Below, in pieces: positions 6,865-13,076 of a stretch of DNA of 33,544 nucleotides (its first letter is position 1; each line of letters opens with the position of its first letter). The notes below the pieces were generated by a model. That model made no database searches and had not been told where the DNA came from. It worked only from the letters and a program-made list of their open reading frames with translations. Location of the stretch: the NCBI RefSeq assembly GCF_000423945.1, contig NZ_AUIY01000033.1, positions 1-33,544 of the forward strand, given 5' to 3'. Source of the stretch: Butyrivibrio sp. XPD2002 (GTDB lineage: Bacteria; Bacillota; Clostridia; Lachnospirales; Lachnospiraceae). Made by a program: the position numbers and the translations under genes.

Positions 6865-7323
6865 ATGAATGAAATCCAGCGTGGCGAAATCTATCTTGCA
6901 GATCTTGGCGAGGGAGTTGGTTCTGAACAGAAAGGTATAAGGCCTGTTCTCATTGTACAGAACAACAGGGGGAATAAGTATTCCCCGACAGTTACAGTAT
7001 TACCAATAACGACAAAGATACACAAAAGCAGTGGGCTTCCTACACATGTGATTCTTGATGGTGTGGGTGGCCTTAAAGAAAAATCAGCAACGATTGCTGA
7101 GCAGATCATGACAATTGATAAAACTAGGTTGATCGAATATATGGGGATACTCGATGAAAAGTTCATGAGAAGATATATCGATAATTCGATTTTGGTGCAA
7201 CTTAATATTGATAACAAGAAAAGAGGGAAAAAGGATGGAAAGAGTAGAAAAGTACGAAATAAGACTATGCGAAAGACCGACGTTGACTGTAGAAGAAGCG
7301 GCAGCTCTCTACAATATAGGTGA
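6865..7323 (+). CDS. mazF: MazF/PemK-type endoribonuclease toxin, with an unusual C-terminal extension
   Basis: The first 115 residues are a typical MazF: MNEIQRGEIYLADLG, GSEQKGIRPVLIVQNN, TVTVLPITTKIHKSSGLPTHV, and a final helix ending VQLNID. Such toxins cut mRNA at short sequences and are held in check by a partner antitoxin. The ATG at 6865 is preferred because AAGGTGG lies about eight bases before it. No MazE-like gene precedes it, which is unusual. The frame continues for about 35 basic residues that overlap the start of the first excisionase gene (7235) by about 90 bases. This extension is not part of the family and may reflect lost stop-codon position. The location within an integration module suggests a mobile-element maintenance role. 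Confidence 0.8.
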   Translation: MNEIQRGEIYLADLGEGVGSEQKGIRPVLIVQNNRGNKYSPTVTVLPITTKIHKSSGLPTHVILDGVGGLKEKSATIAEQIMTIDKTRLIEYMGILDEKFMRRYIDNSILVQLNIDNKKRGKKDGKSRKVRNKTMRKTDVDCRRSGSSLQYR

Positions 7324-7444
7324 ACATAAACTCAGGGATCTTACTGAGCAGGACTCATGCCCCTATGTTTTGTATGTGGGTCGAAAAAGACTTATTAAGA
7401 GAAAGCAGTTCGATGATTATATTGCAAAGGCATTCTCTATATAA
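7235..7444 (+). CDS. Tn916 Xis-like excisionase, copy 1
   Basis: A 69-residue winged-helix/HTH DNA-binding protein resembling the excisionase of Tn916-type conjugative transposons. The core RPTLTVEEAAALYNIGEHKL forms the recognition helix region, followed by VGRKRLIKRKQFDDYI. It should bind the element ends and direct the integrase toward excision. The ATG at 7235 is favoured by GAGGGAAAAAGG before it; an upstream TTG at 7208 is less likely. The gene starts inside the 3' end of mazF. A second copy follows at 7511, with about 75 percent identity over the last 56 residues, so this is a tandem duplication. Confidence 0.8.
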   Translation: MERVEKYEIRLCERPTLTVEEAAALYNIGEHKLRDLTEQDSCPYVLYVGRKRLIKRKQFDDYIAKAFSI

Positions 7445-7510
7445 TCGGCATCATGGATAGATTTCAGTTACGATGATATTCTTCAAGAAAAAACTTGAAG
7501 GAGTTCGCAT

Positions 7511-7762
7511 ATGGAAAATGAAATCAGCAGTATGGAAGCTCAAAGCAATAATACGAAATTTGTGAAGATCAATGAGATAAGGGTCAGCGAAAGACCAACA
7601 CTTACAATCGAAGAAGCAGCGGCTCTCTATAACATCGGAGAGAATAAACTGCGGGAATTGACGGATGCAGAAGAGTGTAAGTTTGTTTTGTTTGTTGGCC
7701 GTAAGCGGCTTATTAAAAGAAAACAATTTGATGAATATATAGGAAGGTCTTTTTCTATATAA
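7511..7762 (+). CDS. Tn916 Xis-like excisionase, copy 2
   Basis: An 83-residue paralogue of the preceding gene with a longer N-terminus (MENEISSMEAQSNNTKFVKI) and the same core (RPTLTIEEAAALYNIGENKL, VGRKRLIKRKQFDEYI). GAAGGAG lies about eight bases before the ATG. It sits 81 bases before the integrase gene, the normal position for Xis in Tn916-like elements. Sequences just after both xis stops share a TCG[GA]CATCATGG word, showing that the duplicated unit includes the 3' flank. Two differing Xis proteins could compete or bind different arm sites; this is inference. Confidence 0.82.
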   Translation: MENEISSMEAQSNNTKFVKINEIRVSERPTLTIEEAAALYNIGENKLRELTDAEECKFVLFVGRKRLIKRKQFDEYIGRSFSI

Positions 7763-7843
7763 AAATCGACATCATGGTGTGAAACAGGTTGGTGTGCTAA
7801 TTTCAAGGCATATCAACCTAGTTTTTTTGGAAGGAGGAAATGA

Positions 7844-9076
7844 ATGGAACGAAGAAAAGATTCTAATGGTAGGGTTTTAAAAGAAAATGAAACCCAGAGA
7901 AAAGATGGTACATATATGTATCGCTGGAGAAGCAGTATTGGCAAGAGGGAGACCATATATGCACCGACACTTGATAAGCTCCGTGAAAAGGAAGATAACA
8001 TCCAGAGGGACAAGTACGATGGAATTCGAACAGATGCAAAAAATGTTACATTGAATGAAGTCTTCGATCTTTGGAAGATCATGAAAAAGGGACTTAAGGA
8101 TAATACTTTTCAGAACTATATGTATACATGGGAGCGATTTGTGAGGGATGACATAGGAAAGAACAGAATTGTTACCCTGAAAAAATCTGATATAAGAAGA
8201 TATTATAATAAGATGCTGGATGAGAGAGGTCTGAAGGTTGCAACCATCGATAGTATACATACCGTACTCCATCAGGTTTTGGATGTTGCCGTTGAAGACG
8301 GATATATCAGAAACAACATTGGTGATAAGGCCATAAAAGAATTGAAGCAGTCAAGAAATCTTGGCTCCGAAAAGAGAATGGCCCTTACGGTTGAACAGCA
8401 GGATCTTTTCCTTGAATATCTTAGGGTGACACCTATGTATAATCACTGGTATCCGGTATTCGCTTTTATGCTTGGGACGGGTTTAAGGGTAGGAGAGCTA
8501 ACTGGCCTTCGTTTCGAAGATGTTGATGAGGAAGAAGGATTGATTGATGTGAATCACACCCTAGTTTACTACCAGCATTCTGATAATGGATGCTACTTTG
8601 GAATCAATACGCCAAAGACGAAAAAGGGAGAGAGAACAATCCCGATGATGAAGTCAGTAAAAGAGGCCCTGGAACAGGAAAAGGAATATCAGGAATATAC
8701 CGGGATTCACTGTAAGGTGAGTATTGATGGATATACCAATTTCATTTTTGTTAATCAAAATGGAAATGTTCAGAACCAGAGTACTCTTAATAAGGCACTT
8801 AAGAGAATCATTAGAGACTGTAATCAAAAGGTGCTTGATAACAGAAAGGGAAATGAAAAGGTGATACTTCTTCCTAACTTCAGCTGCCATAATCTCAGAC
8901 ATACATTTGCAACGAGATTGTGCGAAGCCGGTGTAAATATAAAAGTAATTCAGGAGCTCCTGGGACATACGGATATATCAACTACGCTTGATATATATAC
9001 TGATGCAACAAAGGATTTTAAAAAGAAGGAGATGCTGAATTTTGAGGAATTCATGAATAAGAAAGATAACGAATAA
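7844..9076 (+). CDS. int: Tn916-type tyrosine integrase
   Basis: A 410-residue tyrosine recombinase. The first 65 residues match the Tn916 Int arm-binding domain (RRKDSNGRVLKENETQRKDG), followed by a SAM-like core-binding domain and the catalytic domain. The active-site set is complete: R215 (GTGLRVGEL), K258/K260 (TPKTKKGERTIP), H349 and R352 (HNLRHTFATRL), H375 (LLGHTDIST) and nucleophile Y385 (LDIYTD). AAGGAGG lies seven bases before the ATG. It should integrate and excise the element with the help of Xis. No relaxase, coupling protein or type IV secretion genes are in the window, so the element here is either incomplete or a small mobilisable or degraded island. Confidence 0.93.
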   Translation: MERRKDSNGRVLKENETQRKDGTYMYRWRSSIGKRETIYAPTLDKLREKEDNIQRDKYDGIRTDAKNVTLNEVFDLWKIMKKGLKDNTFQNYMYTWERFVRDDIGKNRIVTLKKSDIRRYYNKMLDERGLKVATIDSIHTVLHQVLDVAVEDGYIRNNIGDKAIKELKQSRNLGSEKRMALTVEQQDLFLEYLRVTPMYNHWYPVFAFMLGTGLRVGELTGLRFEDVDEEEGLIDVNHTLVYYQHSDNGCYFGINTPKTKKGERTIPMMKSVKEALEQEKEYQEYTGIHCKVSIDGYTNFIFVNQNGNVQNQSTLNKALKRIIRDCNQKVLDNRKGNEKVILLPNFSCHNLRHTFATRLCEAGVNIKVIQELLGHTDISTTLDIYTDATKDFKKKEMLNFEEFMNKKDNE

Positions 9077-9122
9077 TACATAGCGTCGTGAGTCTGATCA
9101 TGGGATCGGGCACATGGCGCTA
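9076..9122 (+). repeat. 47-nt hairpin repeat, copy A (partner 9429-9475)
   Basis: The sequence starts at the last base of the integrase stop codon with ATACATAGCGTCGTGA and ends with CATGGCGCTA. It folds as TAGCG / CGCTA outside, GTG / CAC in the middle and TCTGATC / GATCGGG around an ATGG loop, then runs into TTTTC. It may serve as the integrase terminator. The second copy lies beyond the tRNA with about 80 percent identity and a preserved fold. Confidence 0.7.
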
Positions 9123-9225
9123 TTTTCATTCCTCTTTTCCATATAAAAGGCGGTGAGTCGTTTTGATATGATTCATCGCCTTCCCTTTCCCAGGTTAGGA
9201 GTGTATATTAATATAGTAACTACTT

Positions 9226-9298
9226 GGGACATTAGCGCAGCTGGGAGCGCGTCGCACTGGCAGTGCGAAGGCCACGGGTTCAAGTCCCGTATGTTCCA
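9226..9298 (+). tRNA. tRNA-Ala (anticodon GGC)
   Basis: A 73-nt cloverleaf without encoded CCA. The acceptor stem is GGGACAT / ATGTTCC and contains the G3-U70 pair that identifies alanine tRNAs. The D arm is GCGC-AGCTGGGA-GCGC, the anticodon arm TCGCA-CTGGCAG-TGCGA with anticodon GGC, and the T arm ACGGG-TTCAAGT-CCCGT; the discriminator is A. It lies about 150 bases after the integrase and between two copies of a hairpin repeat. No second copy of its 3' end was found in the window, so it is not shown to be the attachment site. Confidence 0.93.
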
Positions 9299-9326
9299 TC
9301 AAAGCTAATTGAGGGGGTAACAGAAT

Positions 9327-9395
9327 ATGGAAAAGTCATACTTTGACGGAGGGCTTTTACAGCTTATACGGATTTTGTCAGATGATAGTGCCTGA
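9327..9395 (+). pseudogene. Short N-terminal fragment of a membrane protein
   Basis: After a good ribosome site (GAGGGGG) a 22-codon frame reads MEKSYFDGGLLQLI and then leaves the pattern and stops. This opening is typical of small membrane proteins of the DUF898-like type in Firmicutes, which continue into two or more hydrophobic helices. Those helices are absent, so it appears to be a truncated relic left beside the tRNA. The family recall is from memory. Confidence 0.35.
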
Positions 9396-9428
9396 AATTA
9401 GATGGATGATGATAGAACCGGAGTTATG

Positions 9429-9475
9429 ATACATAGCGTCGTGAATTTGATCAGGAGATCAGATGCATGGCGCTT
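9429..9475 (+). repeat. 47-nt hairpin repeat, copy B (partner 9076-9122)
   Basis: ATACATAGCGTCGTGA is identical to copy A. The inner stem is TTTGATC / GATCAGA with loop AGGA. Compared with copy A the differences in the inner stem are of the type C-G to T-G or T-G to T-A, so pairing is maintained. It ends in GCATGGCGCTTA, just before the ribosome site of the gene at 9494. Confidence 0.7.
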
Positions 9476-9493
9476 ATATTATTTGGAGGTGTC

Positions 9494-9736
9494 ATGACTA
9501 GGAAAAATGGAATACCAACATGGATCAATCTGTATTATGTGTTGGTAATGAAGGAAAGAGGAATTATTAGAACTTTGCAGGAATATAGAGCTGTATACAG
9601 GGCAGCGCTTTTGCTTATTGAGGATATGGATGAAAATGAGCTGGACGTTGTTGGGGAAATCGTTATGAGTACCAAGGGATGTGTTGACAGGTTCAGGTGT
9701 TTTCCTAGGATTATGCGTCCGCGAGTTGCGGACTAA
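9494..9736 (+). CDS. Hypothetical protein (80 aa)
   Basis: A small cytosolic protein (MTRKNGIPTWINLYYVLVMKERGI...) preceded by TTTGGAGGTGTC, an excellent ribosome site that makes the ATG at 9494 better than the one at 9467. It ends in a basic segment (CFPRIMRPRVAD). No family is recognised. It lies directly after the second hairpin repeat and before a set of TACACCC repeats, so it may belong to the integration module. Confidence 0.5.
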   Translation: MTRKNGIPTWINLYYVLVMKERGIIRTLQEYRAVYRAALLLIEDMDENELDVVGEIVMSTKGCVDRFRCFPRIMRPRVAD

Positions 9737-9741
9737 TAATT

Positions 9742-9781
9742 TACACCCACCTATACACCCATAATACACCCGCTGGGTGTA
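9742..9781 (+). repeat. Cluster of TACACCC repeats
   Basis: TACACCC occurs at 9742-9748, 9754-9760 and 9765-9771, and in inverted form (GGGTGTA) at 9775-9781. The direct copies are spaced 12 and 11 bases apart, about one helical turn, so a protein could bind them on one face. Integrase arm sites or replication iterons are possible roles; neither is shown. Confidence 0.5.
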
Positions 9782-10070
9782 AACGAGTGCCAAACTAAGA
9801 TATAAGGTGCTAGGTGTAGGGTGGGAAAAGGCAGGTGCTGACAGGCTTTGACGGGGTATGACAAATGTTGAAAAATCCTAGGAGCTCTTCCCGACGCTTA
9901 AGTCACTCGATAAGTAAAGCCCAGTATCCATGCGGTTCGAGAGGGATATGGAAAAGATTTGACAGCAAAATTGCTGCAGCAAAATCCATTTTCTTCGGGG
10001 GTAACAAGGAAAAAGCATAAAATAAATATAGTTATATAAGAGACATTCTTAGATTTACAAAACATCTTTT
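9782..10070. other. Intergenic stretch without a gene
   Basis: About 290 bases with no coding frame I can support. It includes a G-rich segment at 9805-9860 (GGTGTAGGGTGGG and neighbours) and a run of mixed-composition DNA at 9880-9950 unlike the AT-rich surroundings. The latter could be an old attachment or tRNA-derived sequence, but I cannot match it. Confidence 0.3.
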
Positions 10071-10147
10071 AAGAGTGACTCTTGTATAAAGAGATGAACT
10101 GATGAGTCATTCTTGAAAGAAATTTCAAGAGTGGCTCTTTTTATTTT
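10071..10147 (+). promoter_or_regulatory. Attenuator-like leader with three mutually pairing segments
   Basis: Segment 1, AAGAGTGACTC (10071-10081), can pair with segment 2, GAGTCATTCTT (10104-10114). Segment 2 extended to 10118 can instead pair with segment 3 (10123-10137) in a 15-bp stem with a GAAA loop followed by TTTTTATTTT, an intrinsic terminator. The 1:2 and 2:3 helices exclude each other, which is the architecture of transcription attenuation or of a riboswitch expression platform. The gene directly after it is broken. Confidence 0.55.
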
Positions 10148-10157
10148 GCCTCATGAC

Positions 10158-10477
10158 ATGTTTGGAATGGTTTGGATGCAAAAGATGGCGGATGCTTTAA
10201 TAGATGTTCTTGATGCGTCAATTGAGGATAACAATGAAAATATGGAAACTGTTGAAATAAACGGAAATAAATTTGTTTATGAGAAAGGATCATTGGAGCA
10301 GTTCTTCTTGATACTCTGCAGCTACTGTGGACAACGTACACACCCAGCTTCATCCGGCATTCCAGATATGACGAGGTACTTGATATATTTTATAGCTTCC
10401 ATAATCCGATGCTCAGGAGTGTTGCGCTTAATCAGCTCAGGGTGCTGCAGGATATGAATAAGGTGTTGGAGAGTTAA
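10158..10477 (+). pseudogene. Hypothetical gene disrupted by a frameshift
   Basis: The first part reads MFGMVWMQKMADALIDVLDA...NGNKFVYEKGSLEQFF. Around 10300-10312 the coding pattern moves to another frame, DTLQLLWTTYTPSFI..., and continues SRYDEVLDIFYSFHNP to ...QDMNKVLES, stopping at 10477. Joined, they would give a helical cytosolic protein of about 105 residues. There is no ribosome site before the ATG at 10158, and a terminator lies just before it, so the 5' end may also be lost. I do not recognise the family. Confidence 0.5.
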
Positions 10478-10575
10478 CCAACACATACATCTGTATATAT
10501 AACGCAGAGATTCGCTTTTTTGCACCTGAGTATTATTTTGGGGTGTTTTTATAACTTTTTCATCTAAAAGAGCTC

Positions 10576-10632
10576 AAAAATCTTTCGCCTAAACCAAAAA
10601 TCTGGTTTAGATGAAAGATTTTGTGTTATAAT
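10576..10632 (+). promoter_or_regulatory. Promoter with long inverted repeat before the AAA15-RloB operon
   Basis: The arms AAATCTTTC-GCC-TAAACC (from about 10577) and GGTTTA-GAT-GAAAGATTT (to about 10621) form an interrupted palindrome. TATAAT at 10627-10632 follows directly, about 35 bases before the ATPase ATG. The right arm overlaps the expected -35 region, so a dimeric repressor bound here would block transcription. It could also be a hairpin ending upstream transcription. Confidence 0.5.
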
Positions 10633-10666
10633 ATAGCTACGAAACAGTTCAAAAGGAGGTTGCCAG

Positions 10667-11842
10667 ATGCTTATTAGCTTTAAATTCAATAACTTCTGCT
10701 CGTTCAATGTTGAGAGCGAATTTAGTATGGAGGCATCTAATAGCAAGGTTAAGACGAGATATCCTGACAACTATACTTCTACAGATGTGGATTACGACCT
10801 TCTAAAGACTGCAGTTATTGTCGGTGAGAATGCAGGTGGTAAATCCAATTTTATTGGGAGTCTTAAGTTTTTGAAATCTCTTGTAGACTTCAATTCCCAG
10901 GTACAGTCTGTTGGTGCATATGTTAATGCATCCAGTTTTCTTACGGAAAAAGATCCTGAACAGAGATTTGAGATATGCTTCATTTCAGAAAAGAAGCATA
11001 TCTACAAGTATTGTTTGGGAATAGACTCTTATGGAATAACAAGTGAAGGACTTTATAAGCAGAGTAAGAGGAAAGGAACCTTCTCATGTCTCTTTTCTGT
11101 TATAAGGGATAAGTCCGGAAAATATGAAAAAAAGGAAGGAAAGGCTTCTGAGCTTGGAACTGCATTAAAGAACAGTAACAACAGCTATGGCCTTTTTATA
11201 AGCAAGCTTGCACTCCTTGGTAATGCGGATGCTATAGAGACTACAGGTTGGTTCAAGAATATTCTTCTGCCGGGTGCAGTTCCGGAAGACCAGGAGGGAA
11301 ATCCTGCAGGCAGGGATGATGATATCAAAATTATGAGAGATCCTCGCTTTGTGGATATATTCCGTATGGTTGATTACAGTATCTGCAGTATAGAAGTGGA
11401 TAATGACAGGCCTTATGGTAAGTCGTTGATAATAAGAAAAGATGCAGATGGGAATGAAATCCGTAGGGAACTTCAGCAGGATTCAACCGGTGTAAGGGAG
11501 TTCTTTGCTTGGGCTGTGCAAATATTCAGAGTGGTATACGAGAACAGGGTTGTATTTGCGGATGAGATGGACAGAGTTCTCAATCCTATTTTGTCAGACA
11601 GAGTTGTAGCGTTTGTTAACGGTGAGGAACATAAGGGACAGTTCATCTTCTCTACACACAACGTGCTTCATTTGAATCTTAAGACCTATATGAAAGAACA
11701 GATTTATTTCGTAACAAAGAGTAAGGATAGCCTTACTTCTGAGTTGTATTCGCTTGCAGATTTCCCTGAGGTAAGATACGAGACGGCCAAGGTCTATGAG
11801 TTTTACATGAAGGGCATTTTGGGAGGTACAGCCTTTGAGTAG
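10667..11842 (+). CDS. AAA15-family ATPase of an AbiL/RloA-like defence pair
   Basis: A 391-residue SMC/OLD-like ATPase of the AAA15/AAA21 type. Walker A is GENAGGKS (53-60), a signature-like STGVREFF lies at 273-280, Walker B is VVFADEMD (295-302) with catalytic E300, and the switch motif is FSTHN (328-332). AAAGGAGG lies about seven bases before the ATG. The gene overlaps the RloB-like gene by eight bases, so they form an operon. This pairing matches the lactococcal AbiL system (AbiLi plus AbiLii) and RloA-RloB of restriction loci, where the ATPase is thought to sense or license a nuclease-like partner during phage infection. The role here is inferred from family and context. Confidence 0.85.
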   Translation: MLISFKFNNFCSFNVESEFSMEASNSKVKTRYPDNYTSTDVDYDLLKTAVIVGENAGGKSNFIGSLKFLKSLVDFNSQVQSVGAYVNASSFLTEKDPEQRFEICFISEKKHIYKYCLGIDSYGITSEGLYKQSKRKGTFSCLFSVIRDKSGKYEKKEGKASELGTALKNSNNSYGLFISKLALLGNADAIETTGWFKNILLPGAVPEDQEGNPAGRDDDIKIMRDPRFVDIFRMVDYSICSIEVDNDRPYGKSLIIRKDADGNEIRRELQQDSTGVREFFAWAVQIFRVVYENRVVFADEMDRVLNPILSDRVVAFVNGEEHKGQFIFSTHNVLHLNLKTYMKEQIYFVTKSKDSLTSELYSLADFPEVRYETAKVYEFYMKGILGGTAFE

Positions 11843-12485
11843 GAAAGAGAGGGTACTTAAGAAAAGGTATGCCATTTTCTGCGAGGGCGATACCGAGTAT
11901 AACTATATCAATAAGATGCGCAAGAATCAGGGTGTTGAGCTTGTGCTAAAACCAATCAATATGCATGGTGGCGGGTATTCCAGTTTTCTTAAGCAGATCA
12001 AGAAGGAAGCCCAGACCAATTACCTGGCAAAGTTTATCATTGTTGATGCAGACAGGATCAAGACAATCCCGGCAGAACAGGAGAACTTCCTAAAACTATT
12101 GGAATATTGCAAATTGCAGAATGATAAAGGAAATACACCGCATTTTCTTATTGCAGATAATCCGGATTTTGAATATGTTGCATGCCTGCATGATATCGAA
12201 TATAAGGGGCAGGATACCAAAAGCTTCATTGTCAATGCATGGAAATTTAAGGATATAGCTGCATTTAAGAGCAATGAGGATGTTTATGAGTTCCTTAACT
12301 CGGGCAGCAAGTCATTTCGAAATCTTCTGGATGCCATCAGAAAGCAGGACAAGCTGGTTTCAAACAAGTATGAGATCAAGAAAAAGACTTTTGATATTAT
12401 AATCAGGCAGACGGATTACGAGCAGGATGCCCTGAATAAGCGTAACAGTAACATTGAAGATTTTTTTGATGTTATTGATTGGTAA
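11835..12485 (+). CDS. RloB-family (Toprim-like) protein, AbiL partner
   Basis: A 216-residue RloB-family protein. The N-terminal FCEGDTEYNYI (E17 of the EGxTE signature) and the later IIVDADR (D71, D73) form the Toprim-like acidic centre typical of metal-dependent nucleases and topoisomerases; NPDFEYVACLH is a further family motif. The start is TTG at 11835, chosen because GGGAGG (11821-11826) is eight bases upstream and no ATG fits; it lies inside the last codons of the ATPase gene, implying coupled translation. It is probably the effector of the two-gene abortive-infection pair. A perfect terminator follows the stop. Confidence 0.85.
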   Translation: MSRKERVLKKRYAIFCEGDTEYNYINKMRKNQGVELVLKPINMHGGGYSSFLKQIKKEAQTNYLAKFIIVDADRIKTIPAEQENFLKLLEYCKLQNDKGNTPHFLIADNPDFEYVACLHDIEYKGQDTKSFIVNAWKFKDIAAFKSNEDVYEFLNSGSKSFRNLLDAIRKQDKLVSNKYEIKKKTFDIIIRQTDYEQDALNKRNSNIEDFFDVIDW

Positions 12486-12496
12486 ATGAATAATGA

Positions 12497-12530
12497 AAGA
12501 AAAAAGCGGCTTCGGCTGCTTTTTCTTTTG
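12497..12530 (+). terminator. Terminator of the AAA15-RloB operon
   Basis: AAAAAGCGGC-TTCG-GCTGCTTTTTC forms a stem closed by a stable TTCG tetraloop and runs into TTTTCTTTT. It starts about a dozen bases after the RloB stop. Confidence 0.85.
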
Positions 12531-12660
12531 ACTAAATTCACAAATAATGAACTGAGTTCACAACAATTCGCTAACGGCCTGCGCTTTGGCTGTTTTATGA
12601 TTAAAGAGTCTTAAGACTAACAACATATTGCTTTTGGTTTTCATCGTTTCAAAGGGAAAG

Positions 12661-12939
12661 ATGGCAGCTGAAAATGATTTTCTACTTATTTATGCGGAAT
12701 CTGACAACGGCAAGAGGATCGACATCATATTTGAGCACTATGATAACTTTCTTGAGCTGGCGGATATGTTTGAAGGAAGGCTCTTCGATGACATTAAGGA
12801 AGAGAAGGGTTTTAACCGGAGAGAGGCAAGAGGAGATCTTGGTATCAGGGTCCAGACCTCAGGGAAGAGTGATCCGACCTGCATGGAGGCGACAGGAAAT
12901 CTGACCCTGATACAGGATATAAATGATCACGTGAAATAA
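12661..12939 (+). CDS. Hypothetical protein (92 aa)
   Basis: A small acidic cytosolic protein (MAAENDFLLIYAESDNGKRI...FEHYDNFLELADMFEGRLFDD). AAAGGGAAAG precedes the ATG at 12661. An in-frame TTG at 12628 would add a hydrophobic extension but has no ribosome site. No family is recognised. It is monocistronic, between the RloB terminator and its own terminator at 12952, and may have its own promoter in the 120 bases upstream. Confidence 0.55.
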   Translation: MAAENDFLLIYAESDNGKRIDIIFEHYDNFLELADMFEGRLFDDIKEEKGFNRREARGDLGIRVQTSGKSDPTCMEATGNLTLIQDINDHVK

Positions 12940-12951
12940 GTAGCATTAATA

Positions 12952-12986
12952 GCCTGTGCGGGGAATAATCCTGCGTGGGCTTTTTT
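12952..12986 (+). terminator. Intrinsic terminator
   Basis: GCCTGTGCGGG pairs with CCTGCGTGGGC over eleven base pairs, several of them G-T, followed by six T residues. It ends the 92-residue gene before the helicase gene. Confidence 0.75.
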
Positions 12987-13076
12987 GATTGTCAAGATCT
13001 AAAAATAACACAAGTAAAATGGTATTATTAGTAAAGGTGAAACAATTGAAAATAATCCTATAAAGGTGATCATAAT

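Noticed and set aside
9226..9298. tRNA-Ala as the attachment site of the integrase element
   Set aside because: No second copy of the tRNA 3' end was found in the window, and Tn916-type integrases usually do not use tRNA genes.
10113..10157. Earlier TTG start of the frameshifted gene
   Set aside because: The codons lie within the terminator stem and its T run.
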